From Oscillospiraceae bacterium (GTDB lineage Bacteria > Bacillota > Clostridia > Oscillospirales > Oscillospiraceae), in the NCBI GenBank assembly GCA_017466665.1, contig JAFTTQ010000100.1:1-49155 (forward strand): DNA of 49,155 nucleotides, read 5' to 3'. The notes under the pieces are model-generated. The model worked only from the letters and a program-made list of their open reading frames with translations. It had not been told where the DNA came from and did no database searches. Within the stretch, counting starts at the first letter, position 1. Each line of letters begins with the position of its first letter. A program made the translations under genes and the position numbers. Shown here one piece after another: positions 42,132 to 49,155 of the stretch.

Positions 42132-43550
42132 ATGGACGAAATGCAAAACAATAATCCAAGACCTGTCAATCCACGGCGCAGACGGCGTACCAAGATGGAG
42201 ATTTTCAAGGAATCCTATCTGCCGGTCATCATTGTTGGCGTTGCCCTGATCTTTATTCTGGTGACCATAATCGGTTCAGCTATTCAAAGTGCCAAAAGAA
42301 GAAAGATTTCTGAGGAAGCATTGCAGAAGCCGTCAGATAATTCACAGCAGCAGAATCAGCAGTTGGCTGCCGAGGCATCCCAGCTTATCCAGCAGGCCGA
42401 TGCCCTTGCAGCAGAATATTATTACGATGAAGCCATTGCCACTGTGGAAGGCTTCTCCGGCCGCATCGCTGACTATCCCGATCTGATGGCAGCATTTCAG
42501 CGCTACTGTGATCTGAAGGCCGGCTGTGCTGCCTGGGACGATCCCTCTAAGGTGCTAAATCTCTCCTTCCAGATTTTGATCGTTGACCCCCTGCGGGCTT
42601 TTAACGACGAGGTCTACGGCAGCAGCTATAACCGTAATTTTATTACAGTAGAAGAATTTAAGGAGATACTGGATCAGCTTTATGAAGGCGGTTATGTGCT
42701 TATCAGCAAGGATGACATCGTAGAATCCGGGGGCGGCACATTCCAGGCAAAGACGCTCTATCTTCCCGAGGGCAAAAAGCCTTTGATCCTGACCCAAAAT
42801 CAGGTCAACTACTACACCTATATGGTCGACGGAAACGGCGATCATCTGCCGGATCAGAACGGTGACGGCTTTGCAAGCAAGCTGATCTTGGACGAAAGCG
42901 GCAAGCTTGTTAACGAATACATCGATAAAAACGGCAACACGCTTACCGGCGAATACGACCTGATCCCCATTTTGAACAGCTTTATTGCACAGCATCCCGA
43001 TTTTTCCTATCAGGGAGCAAAGGCCATCATTTCCGTATCCGGTTCTGACGGCCTGTTCGGCTACCGCACCAACCCCAGCGCTAAGCAATGGCTGAAGGAT
43101 CAGTACAATCAGGAAGTAGAAGGCGCTAAAAAGATCGCGGATGCGCTTCGGAATGACGGCTACGAGATTGCCTGCTACACCTACGACAATATCTCCTACG
43201 GCAATAAATCCCTGACGCAGGTTCAGGAAGACCTGAAAAGCTGGAAGGATGAGGTCACGCCCATTCTTGGAAATGTGGACATTCTTGTGTTTGCCCAGGA
43301 AAATGACCTGACCGAAAACACACCCTATTCCGGCGATAAATTCGATGCCCTGATGGATGCAGGATTCCGTTATTACTTTGGCTTCTGCCAAAACGGAAAG
43401 CTCTGGGCAGATGTACAAAGCAATTACTTCCGTCAGGCAAGGATTATGGTCAAAGGCGCATCGCTGAAATACAACAGCGGTTGGTTCACTGGCATTTTAA
43501 AGCCGATTGAAATTCTCTCCAACACCCGCGGTACGATCCCGCAAAGTTAA
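42132..43550 (+). CDS. Membrane-anchored polysaccharide-deacetylase-like protein, probably without metal site
   Basis: This 472-residue protein has a basic cytoplasmic N-terminus (PRRRRRTKMEIF), one membrane helix (residues ~30-50), a coiled stretch (~55-110) and an extracellular domain. In that domain a NodB-like order of segments can be followed: KPLILTQNQVNYYTYM, GAKAIISVSGSDGLFGYR, RNDGYEIACYTYDN, DILVFAQENDLT and FRYYFGFCQNGKLWA. The usual metal-binding TFDD and HxxxH are replaced (LTQNQ; CYTYDN), so catalysis is unlikely. It may bind peptidoglycan or surface glycan. ATG 42132 has AAAGGCGGTAAGG upstream; the open frame back to 42072 is promoter. The fold assignment is from pattern only. 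Confidence 0.65.
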   Translation: MDEMQNNNPRPVNPRRRRRTKMEIFKESYLPVIIVGVALIFILVTIIGSAIQSAKRRKISEEALQKPSDNSQQQNQQLAAEASQLIQQADALAAEYYYDEAIATVEGFSGRIADYPDLMAAFQRYCDLKAGCAAWDDPSKVLNLSFQILIVDPLRAFNDEVYGSSYNRNFITVEEFKEILDQLYEGGYVLISKDDIVESGGGTFQAKTLYLPEGKKPLILTQNQVNYYTYMVDGNGDHLPDQNGDGFASKLILDESGKLVNEYIDKNGNTLTGEYDLIPILNSFIAQHPDFSYQGAKAIISVSGSDGLFGYRTNPSAKQWLKDQYNQEVEGAKKIADALRNDGYEIACYTYDNISYGNKSLTQVQEDLKSWKDEVTPILGNVDILVFAQENDLTENTPYSGDKFDALMDAGFRYYFGFCQNGKLWADVQSNYFRQARIMVKGASLKYNSGWFTGILKPIEILSNTRGTIPQS

Positions 43551-43558
43551 TCATATAA

Positions 43559-43612
43559 GCCTGAAAGCGCATTTGACAATGTATGCTGTCAAATGTACTT
43601 TCAGGCTTTTTA
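43559..43612. terminator. Bidirectional terminator between the deacetylase-like gene and uvrB
   Basis: The long stem GCCTGAAAG-cg-CATTTGACA / TGTCAAATG-ta-CTTTCAGGC is followed by TTTTTATT. It separates converging genes and touches the uvrB stop. Confidence 0.9.
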
Positions 43613-45571
43613 TTATCCACGAAGCTCGATGATCTGATCCCGCAAAATGGCGGCATATTCGAATTCCATCATTCTTGCAGCTTCCTTCATCTGCTTTTCC
43701 AGTCTTGCGATTTCCTTTTCCTTCTCTGCCTTGGTCATTTTCACGCCGCTTCTTCCCTTCCGCTCTGCTGTGGGAGAGGAAATCTCGATCAGGTCCCGGA
43801 TGGATTTGATCACCGTTTTGGGAACGATGCCGTGCGCTTCATTGTATGCATTTTGAATTTCACGGCGGCGCTTGGTCTCGTCAATGGCGACCTGCATAGA
43901 CCGGGTAACCGTATCCGCATACATAATGACCATTCCGTCGGAATTTCGTGCCGCACGGCCAATGGTTTGGATCAGGCTGGTCTCCGAACGCAAAAATCCC
44001 TCCTTATCCGCATCCAGGATAGCCACTAAGCTGACCTCCGGCAGATCAAGACCCTCACGAAGCAGGTTAATACCGATCAGCACATCGAATTTTGCCATAC
44101 GAAGATCCCGAATGATCTCCATTCGCTCCATCGCACCAATATCAGAGTGCATATAGCGCACACGAATGCCTGCTTTTTGCAGATAAACAGTCAGATCCTC
44201 TGCCATTTTCTTTGTCAGGGTAGTTACCAGCACCCGCTCCTCCCTGGCACTTCTGACCTTGATCTCTCCGATCAGATCATCGATCTGACCCTCTATGGGG
44301 CGAACCTCCACAACAGGATCCAAAAGCCCGGTAGGACGGATGACCTGCTCCACTGTTTGGGCTGAACGGGTCTGCTCATACTCAGCAGGGGTTGCGGAAA
44401 CATAGATGATCTGATTCAGCTTGGAATCAAATTCGGTGAAATTCAGCGGACGGTTATCGTAAGCCGACGGCAGGCGAAAACCGTAATTGACCAGCGCATC
44501 CTTACGGCTGCGGTCACCGGCGTACATAGCCCGGCACTGGGGCAGCGTTACGTGGCTTTCGTCAATGAACAAAAGAAAATCATCGGGGAAATAATCCAAT
44601 AGTGTGGTTGGCGGTGTTCCCGGGGCACGGCCTTGGATAACACGGCTGTAATTTTCAATGCCTGTGCAAAAGCCGATCTCCGTCAGCATCTCTAAATCAT
44701 AATTGGTTCTCTGCGCAATACGCTGCGCCTCCAACAGCTTATCCTGAGAGCGGAAATATTCCACCTGTTGATCGCATTCTCTGCGGATCTCCGCCATCGC
44801 CCGTTCCAGTTTTTCCCGGGATGCCACATAGTGACTGGCAGGATAGATGGCAATATGGTCAATATACCGCTCCACCACACCGGAAACTGCATTAATTTCC
44901 GAGATGCGGTCTACCTCATCTCCGAAAAATTCCACTCGGATCGCTCTGCCTGTCCAATAGGCAGGATATACCTCCAGGGTATCACCACGGACACGGAATT
45001 TATTTCTGGAAAAATCCATATCGTTGCGCTCATAACGGATCTCTGTCAGCTTACGCAGAACATCCTCCATAGGACGCTCTTGTCCAACACGCAGAGAAAT
45101 GACCATACTGCGGTAATCAATCGGGTCGCCCAAGCCGTACAGACAGCTCACAGAGGATACAACAATCACATCCCGCCGCTCAAATAGCGCCGAGGTTGCC
45201 GAATGACGCAGCCTGTCGATCTCCTCATTGACCGCAGAATCCTTTTCAATGTAGGTATCTGTATGGGCAATATAGGCCTCCGGCTGATAATAGTCATAAT
45301 AGGAAACAAAGTATTCCACCGCATTGTCCGGGAAGAATTCACGGAACTCACTGCAAAGCTGGGCTGCCAATGTTTTATTATGTGCCAAAACCAGCGTCGG
45401 GCGGTTAGCATTGGCAATTACATTTGCCATTGTAAAAGTTTTGCCAGAACCGGTAACGCCTAGTAAAACCTGCTCTTTTAAGCCATTTTCAATACCATTT
45501 GAGAGTGCTTCGATAGCCTCTGGTTGATCTCCAGTAGGCTTAAACGGAGAGACCAATTTAAACTTGTCCAT
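43613..45571 (-). CDS. uvrB: Excinuclease ABC subunit B
   Basis: UvrB is the damage-verifying helicase-like subunit of nucleotide excision repair. The 652-residue protein has Walker A GVTGSGKT (38-45), the DNA-gripping beta-hairpin [11 protein letters not shown], the helicase motif [23 protein letters not shown] and a C-terminal UVR domain ([24 protein letters not shown]) that contacts UvrA and UvrC. Length is normal. The ribosome binding site (AAAGGGG, ~12 nt away) is weak. uvrA is not adjacent, unlike the common uvrBA pair. Confidence 0.97.
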   Translation of the reverse strand: MDKFKLVSPFKPTGDQPEAIEALSNGIENGLKEQVLLGVTGSGKTFTMANVIANANRPTLVLAHNKTLAAQLCSEFREFFPDNAVEYFVSYYDYYQPEAYIAHTDTYIEKDSAVNEEIDRLRHSATSALFERRDVIVVSSVSCLYGLGDPIDYRSMVISLRVGQERPMEDVLRKLTEIRYERNDMDFSRNKFRVRGDTLEVYPAYWTGRAIRVEFFGDEVDRISEINAVSGVVERYIDHIAIYPASHYVASREKLERAMAEIRRECDQQVEYFRSQDKLLEAQRIAQRTNYDLEMLTEIGFCTGIENYSRVIQGRAPGTPPTTLLDYFPDDFLLFIDESHVTLPQCRAMYAGDRSRKDALVNYGFRLPSAYDNRPLNFTEFDSKLNQIIYVSATPAEYEQTRSAQTVEQVIRPTGLLDPVVEVRPIEGQIDDLIGEIKVRSAREERVLVTTLTKKMAEDLTVYLQKAGIRVRYMHSDIGAMERMEIIRDLRMAKFDVLIGINLLREGLDLPEVSLVAILDADKEGFLRSETSLIQTIGRAARNSDGMVIMYADTVTRSMQVAIDETKRRREIQNAYNEAHGIVPKTVIKSIRDLIEISSPTAERKGRSGVKMTKAEKEKEIARLEKQMKEAARMMEFEYAAILRDQIIELRG

Positions 45572-45674
45572 AGTAGCATTCAGCCCCTTTCCAAGTATTC
45601 ACAGCCGTTTCTTTTGATCGTAAAAATCAGGCATAAAAAGCCCTTTTGACGAATCAAGTCATATTATTTAGCTT

Positions 45675-45683
45675 ATTATACCA
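45675..45683 (-). promoter_or_regulatory. Extended -10 promoter of uvrB
   Basis: On the minus strand TGGTATAAT is an extended -10 box about 100 nt upstream of the uvrB start. No good -35 is present. No clear LexA (GAAC-N4-GTTC) box was found in the leader. Confidence 0.5.
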
Positions 45684-45745
45684 CAAACAGATCTGGAATA
45701 AAAGATACTCCGGGAAGATTATTGATTCTCCTGATAATTTTATCA

Positions 45746-46039
45746 TCAAAGACTCTTCCTTGCAATATTCGGTTCAGGCATCTTATTAGTAATGCTTCTC
45801 CCCTTAGCAAGAGCTACTGTCAAGTCCTGCGCCAGGGTGAATTTTCCGTTTTTAGCACCGTCGAAGATTGCCCGCCACGGTGAACTTGTCTCCCCCGGCG
45901 AATCTCGTCCAAATAGCTGTCGTCGATGCCCACATCACAGTACAGTATTCGGCAATCTCCAGACCAAGACCGTACTCCTGCGCCACCCGAACCGCATCGG
46001 TGGATATGATGGAAATATGGAGACTTTATCTTTTCTCAC
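45746..46039 (-). pseudogene. Degraded sugar-phosphate isomerase/epimerase-like gene after ecfT
   Basis: A GTG at 46039, with AAGGAG 6 nt upstream, overlaps the ecfT stop (GTGA), so a gene once began here. It reads KVSI, then an 11-base insertion resembling a local duplication shifts the frame, after which ISTDAVRVAQEYGLGLEIAEYCT follows. That stretch resembles the start of TIM-barrel sugar-phosphate isomerase/epimerases as I recall them. A further shift follows EYCT, and the later peptide (FDGAKNGKFTLAQDLTVALAKG) in another frame to a stop at 45746 is not recognised and may be from something else. The remnant is far shorter than the ~270 residues expected. Between it and uvrB (45572-45745) only the uvrB promoter is seen. 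Confidence 0.5.
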
Positions 46040-46917
46040 AGTGATCTCCTTGCTTTTTTGAAGCGATACTCCGTCCAGAGCTCCAGCATAAGGGGCATCA
46101 GGCAAAAGACGGCGTAACCGATATAAAACACATAGGACATGGTAGTCACCGGCGTCATAATGATCCGGGGATCGTAGATAATATCTGTCTGCTGAAGCAA
46201 TACAGCCATCAAGGTAAGTGTCAGGCAGCCAAACATAGCAATCACATAGGCTCTGTCCCGGTTATCAAAGCGGTAGATAGAAAAGGCTTTTCTTCCTCGC
46301 AGGCTGCTGCCCCGGCTGCGCATAGATTCGGAAGCTGTTGTCATTGAATCGATGGTCCAGGTGATCAGCGTAGAGAAGATGCGGATGCAATTACCCGTTC
46401 TCTGCCACAGATTACCTTGGTTTGCACCTCTGCCGATTCCTTGCTGGGCGGTATTGATTTTTCTGGCTTCCTTTTTGATTCGGGGGAGCATACGAAGCAG
46501 AATTACCAAGAACAAACTGAGCCGGGGACTGATCTTACCGAACAGATATATCACTTTATCCGTAGTGAATACACTATGCACGCAGGAAAACCAAATCAAA
46601 ACACCGGCAACTACAAACCCTAACACAAAGCCGTACACCACCGATTCCAGTGTCATATTGTTGCCGATCATATTTTGCTGCAGCACAGTACCGCCAACGT
46701 GGGTGTAGCTGCTGTAATAAAGGGCAAAGGCAGCCACAAGGGGCAAAAGAATGCAGTGAAACCTTACTGCCTTCCAGCGATTTCGTTTGATACTGTAAGC
46801 AATCGCACAAAGAAACGAAATCACCAGAAATACCGGGTGCTGAAAAAGAATCGTCCCGACGATCACAGCAGAAAAAAATATGAAATTGACCGCGGGATGA
46901 GACTTTTCAAAGCCCAT
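46036..46917 (-). CDS. ECF transporter transmembrane component EcfT
   Basis: This 293-residue protein is the energy-coupling T component that links the ATPases to the substrate-binding S subunit. It has five to six membrane helices and the two-arm coupling region with LRMLPRIKKEARKINTAQQ and SMTTASESMRSRGSSLRGR, where the short ARG-like motifs contact the ATPases. ATG 46917 overlaps the S-component gene by 11 nt. Operon order is ATPase, S, T. Confidence 0.9.
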   Translation of the reverse strand: MGFEKSHPAVNFIFFSAVIVGTILFQHPVFLVISFLCAIAYSIKRNRWKAVRFHCILLPLVAAFALYYSSYTHVGGTVLQQNMIGNNMTLESVVYGFVLGFVVAGVLIWFSCVHSVFTTDKVIYLFGKISPRLSLFLVILLRMLPRIKKEARKINTAQQGIGRGANQGNLWQRTGNCIRIFSTLITWTIDSMTTASESMRSRGSSLRGRKAFSIYRFDNRDRAYVIAMFGCLTLTLMAVLLQQTDIIYDPRIIMTPVTTMSYVFYIGYAVFCLMPLMLELWTEYRFKKARRSL

Positions 46918-47611
46918 TTTCGTCCTCCATCATACCGTATTTCAGTTTGATCTGATCCAGCTTATCCAAAAGAGGTCTGCCCAAGAAGAGCATGACCAGG
47001 ATGGTGCAGCTGCCCTGAATGCAGTTTACGATCAAACCGGGAATAAAAACGGTAGCAAATGTATTTTCGTTTAGAACGGAGAAGCCCAAAAACAGTCCTG
47101 CACCGTCCAAGATGGGCCCCACCAACCCAATCACGGTAAAGAAACCAAACACCGCCATGATCCACGGTTTTTTCGGCAGCCGTCCTTTGGCAAAGGCAAA
47201 GCCTGCCAGCATACCGCCGATTCCGTATGCAAACATCTGCCAAGGGACATAGGCGCCCTGCTGATAGAAAAAGTTACTGGCCATAGCAGAAACTGCGCCG
47301 ACGATGAAGCCGGCCTCGGGACCAAAGGCAATACCGGTGAGCATAATGATGGCGTAGATCGCCTTAAAATGTGGAATGGGGATCGCCACACGGCCAACGA
47401 TCGCCAGCGCACACATAACTGCCAGCACTACCAGTTCTCTTGCCTGAACCTTTCGTCCCTCAAATGCCATAAAAAACGGGATCATAAGCTCCGCAATAAT
47501 GGCAGTACCGGTGATGTAGTAGCTCCGTCCCGGCAATTTCATACCGAAGTATAGGGTCAGTGGAATCAGCACCAGGCAGACCACAAGCATTGCAATGTTG
47601 GATCTTTTCAT
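46907..47611 (-). CDS. ECF transporter substrate-binding (S) component, substrate unknown
   Basis: This 234-residue integral membrane protein has six hydrophobic segments. The pattern IPIPHFKAIYAIIMLTGIAFGPEAGFIVGAVSAMASNFFYQQGAYVPWQMFAYGIGGMLAG is typical of S components encoded next to double-ATPase EcfA genes in Clostridia. S components bind vitamins or metals with high affinity; which one cannot be told from this sequence. ATG 47611 overlaps the ATPase stop by 4 nt, and AGGAGG lies upstream inside that gene; an extension to 47638 is possible but unlikely. Confidence 0.87.
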   Translation of the reverse strand: MKRSNIAMLVVCLVLIPLTLYFGMKLPGRSYYITGTAIIAELMIPFFMAFEGRKVQARELVVLAVMCALAIVGRVAIPIPHFKAIYAIIMLTGIAFGPEAGFIVGAVSAMASNFFYQQGAYVPWQMFAYGIGGMLAGFAFAKGRLPKKPWIMAVFGFFTVIGLVGPILDGAGLFLGFSVLNENTFATVFIPGLIVNCIQGSCTILVMLFLGRPLLDKLDQIKLKYGMMEDENGL

Positions 47612-49155
47612 GCCTTTGCCTCCTGGTTCTGCTTGCACAATTCGACTACATCCTCAGCGGTGACCGCCATAGAGAACACATGACGGCTCATACGGTTGGC
47701 CGCGGTGGTGTAGAAGCTGTTGTTGCCGAAGAAACGACGGGGTGTGTCGGTGGTCAGCATCTGACCGTCAAAGAACATACTCACCATATCCGCGAACTTC
47801 GCACAAAACTCCACATCGTGAGAAACCATAACAATGGTAATGCCTTGCTCTTTCAACTTGCACAGAATATCTGCCAGCTTTTCCTTAAAAAAGCTGTCAA
47901 TGCCCTTGGTAGGTTCGTCCAAAAGGAGCAGCTTCGGCTCAGTTAACAATACTTTTGCAAGGGCGGAACGCTGCTGCTCACCGCCGGACAGATCATAGGG
48001 ATGGCTGTCCAGAAGTGTTTCGATCTCGCAAACTGCAGCCACTTCTGCAATTCTCTTTTCGTCCTTGGTCATCTCCGCCAGGTCTTCCCGGACGGTTTTC
48101 TTCACGAACAGGCTCTTGGGATCCTGGGGCAGCATAGCAAGGAAGCCGCCGAACAGCTCAGCGGACTTATATTTCTCCACGGACTTTCCAAACACCTTCA
48201 CCTTGCCACGGTAGGGCTTGCAGATACCGCAAATGGCCTTTAAGGTTGTAGACTTACCTGCGCCGTTACCGCCGACGATGGCATACAGGCTTCCCTTGGG
48301 AACCTCAGCAGACACACCCCGAAGCACATCCGGGCTATCTTTTTCATAACGGAACCACAGTTCCTTCAATGAAAGTGCGGAATCGTCAATCTCCTCATCC
48401 AAAGGGGCTACCTGTAAGGTGTTTACTTTGGGATCGGCATAAGTATTACTGAGCCAGTTACGGCCCTCCCGGACAGTCAGAGGGCAATTACCGTCGCCAT
48501 TTGCTCCATAGAATACCCGGAAAGGGGTGGGCATAGCCGCAAACATATCATTTTTCTGCCCGTACAACAGCTTTCCGATATTGCGAGGGGTGTCGTCGGC
48601 AATAATCTTACCACCATCCATAACGATGGCACGGTCAGCATAAGGGAAAATGTCCTCCAGACGATGCTCGGTGATGATGACCGTGGTGCCCAGTTCAATA
48701 TTGATCTTGCGCACGGTATTGAGGAAATCCGATGCGGCGATGGGGTCCAGCTGGCTGGTAGGCTCGTCCAGGATCAGCACCTCCGGCTGCATAGCCATGA
48801 TGGATGCCAGGTTAAGCAGCTGCTTCTGACCGCCGGAGAGGTTGGCAACATCCCGGTGAAACCAGTCCTGGATGCCAAAATAGCAGGCCATTTCCGCAAC
48901 TCTGGCGCGCATAGTCTTTTGATCACAGCCAAGGCTTTCCAGTCCAAAGGCCAGCTCGTGCCATACCTTGTCGGTGACGTTCTGATCGTCCGGATTCTGC
49001 ATCACATAGCCGATTTTCGAGGACTGATCCCGCTGGCTGACCTTCTCTAGGGGTACACCGCCAAACAGGATCTCACCGCTTTTCTTGCCGTGAAGAGCAA
49101 GGACAGATTTCCTCTGGCGCAAAAGCGTTGTTTTACCGCTGCCGGACTTGCCGCA
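47608..49155 (-). CDS. Double-domain ECF transporter ATPase (fused EcfA), 5' end outside window
   Basis: Two ABC ATPase domains lie in one chain. The first begins at the edge with GKSGSGKTTLLR (Walker A) and has NLSGGQKQLLNLASIMAMQPEVLILDEPTSQLD. The second has VGGNGAGKSTTLKAICG, DLSGGEQQRSALAKVLLTEPKLLLLDEPTKGID and a switch His in VSHD. In the first domain the segment after Walker A (QRKSVLALHGKKSGEILFGG) fits this subfamily, so no frameshift is needed. The fusion replaces the usual EcfA1-EcfA2 pair. At least 515 residues are present; a few tens of N-terminal residues are missing to the right. The stop overlaps the S-component start. Confidence 0.93.
   Translation of the reverse strand, partial: CGKSGSGKTTLLRQRKSVLALHGKKSGEILFGGVPLEKVSQRDQSSKIGYVMQNPDDQNVTDKVWHELAFGLESLGCDQKTMRARVAEMACYFGIQDWFHRDVANLSGGQKQLLNLASIMAMQPEVLILDEPTSQLDPIAASDFLNTVRKINIELGTTVIITEHRLEDIFPYADRAIVMDGGKIIADDTPRNIGKLLYGQKNDMFAAMPTPFRVFYGANGDGNCPLTVREGRNWLSNTYADPKVNTLQVAPLDEEIDDSALSLKELWFRYEKDSPDVLRGVSAEVPKGSLYAIVGGNGAGKSTTLKAICGICKPYRGKVKVFGKSVEKYKSAELFGGFLAMLPQDPKSLFVKKTVREDLAEMTKDEKRIAEVAAVCEIETLLDSHPYDLSGGEQQRSALAKVLLTEPKLLLLDEPTKGIDSFFKEKLADILCKLKEQGITIVMVSHDVEFCAKFADMVSMFFDGQMLTTDTPRRFFGNNSFYTTAANRMSRHVFSMAVTAEDVVELCKQNQEAKA

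Noticed and set aside
45792..46061. Plus-strand 89-codon open frame near the ecfT end
   Set aside because: It has no ribosome binding site, and the opposite strand carries the recognisable epimerase remnant.
49080..49155. Possible frameshift after Walker A in the EcfA fusion
   Set aside because: The stretch QRKSVLALHGKKSGEIL fits the normal sequence of this ATPase subfamily, and the frame is continuous to the window edge.

Overview
The window reads as a chromosomal segment of a low-GC Gram-positive bacterium of the class Clostridia, most likely a gut member of the Oscillospirales. The reasons are strong AAGGAGG-type ribosome binding sites, sigma-A promoters, rho-independent terminators after most units, a PdaA-type spore-cortex deacetylase, an ECF-class vitamin transporter, GH78/GH3 glycan genes under an AraC regulator, and two intergenic repeat families of a kind seen in gut Firmicutes. 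The assignment is inferred from gene content only; no 16S gene is present.

Layout. 1-2.2 kb: 3' end of a pdaA-like gene, then an accessory island with a REP-associated tyrosine transposase (RAYT), its GGGACA...GGGGACGGTTC palindromes in direct and inverted orientation, a small membrane protein, and a ~90-bp REP+terminator module present on both sides. 2.3-2.6 kb: a small phage-type DUF6291-like gene. 2.8-7.9 kb: an MMPL/RND-type transporter overlapping a large GLUG-repeat surface protein. 7.9-8.0 kb: a compound hairpin repeat. 8.1-11.9 kb: a ThrE-type exporter, then an ECF sigma factor overlapping its probable membrane anti-sigma partner. 11.9-14 kb: two Nudix hydrolases, a HAD phosphatase and a small unknown gene. 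14-15.5 kb: smpB, a cyclophilin and ssrA (tmRNA), so the ribosome-rescue RNA and its protein partner are neighbours.

15.5-26.7 kb (minus strand): a plant-glycan utilisation operon, araC - solute-binding lipoprotein - permease - beta-galactosidase - GH3 - GH78 rhamnosidase - esterase - RpiB-like isomerase - SGNH esterase. It is decaying: a deletion joins the first ~60 codons of the permease to the C-terminal third of lacZ, and the esterase gene has a frameshift and an in-frame stop.

26.9-29.8 kb: proB-proA-proC. 29.9-31 kb: a GT4 glycosyltransferase. 31.1-39.7 kb: a pyrimidine operon pyrC-carB-pyrK-pyrD-pyrF-pyrE-pyrB driven by a near-consensus promoter, with no carA and with a PyrI-type zinc domain fused to PyrB. 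39.7-45.7 kb: an M23 peptidase, dusB, a small membrane protein, a membrane protein with a degenerate polysaccharide-deacetylase domain, and uvrB. 45.7-49.2 kb: an ECF transporter operon (double-ATPase EcfA cut by the right edge, S component, EcfT) ending in a broken epimerase-like gene.

No tRNA, rRNA, CRISPR array or complete insertion sequence other than the RAYT was seen. The clearest points for follow-up are the RAYT/REP island, the deletion scar in the glycan operon, the PyrB-zinc fusion, the MMPL-GLUG pair, and a possible CTG start in smpB.
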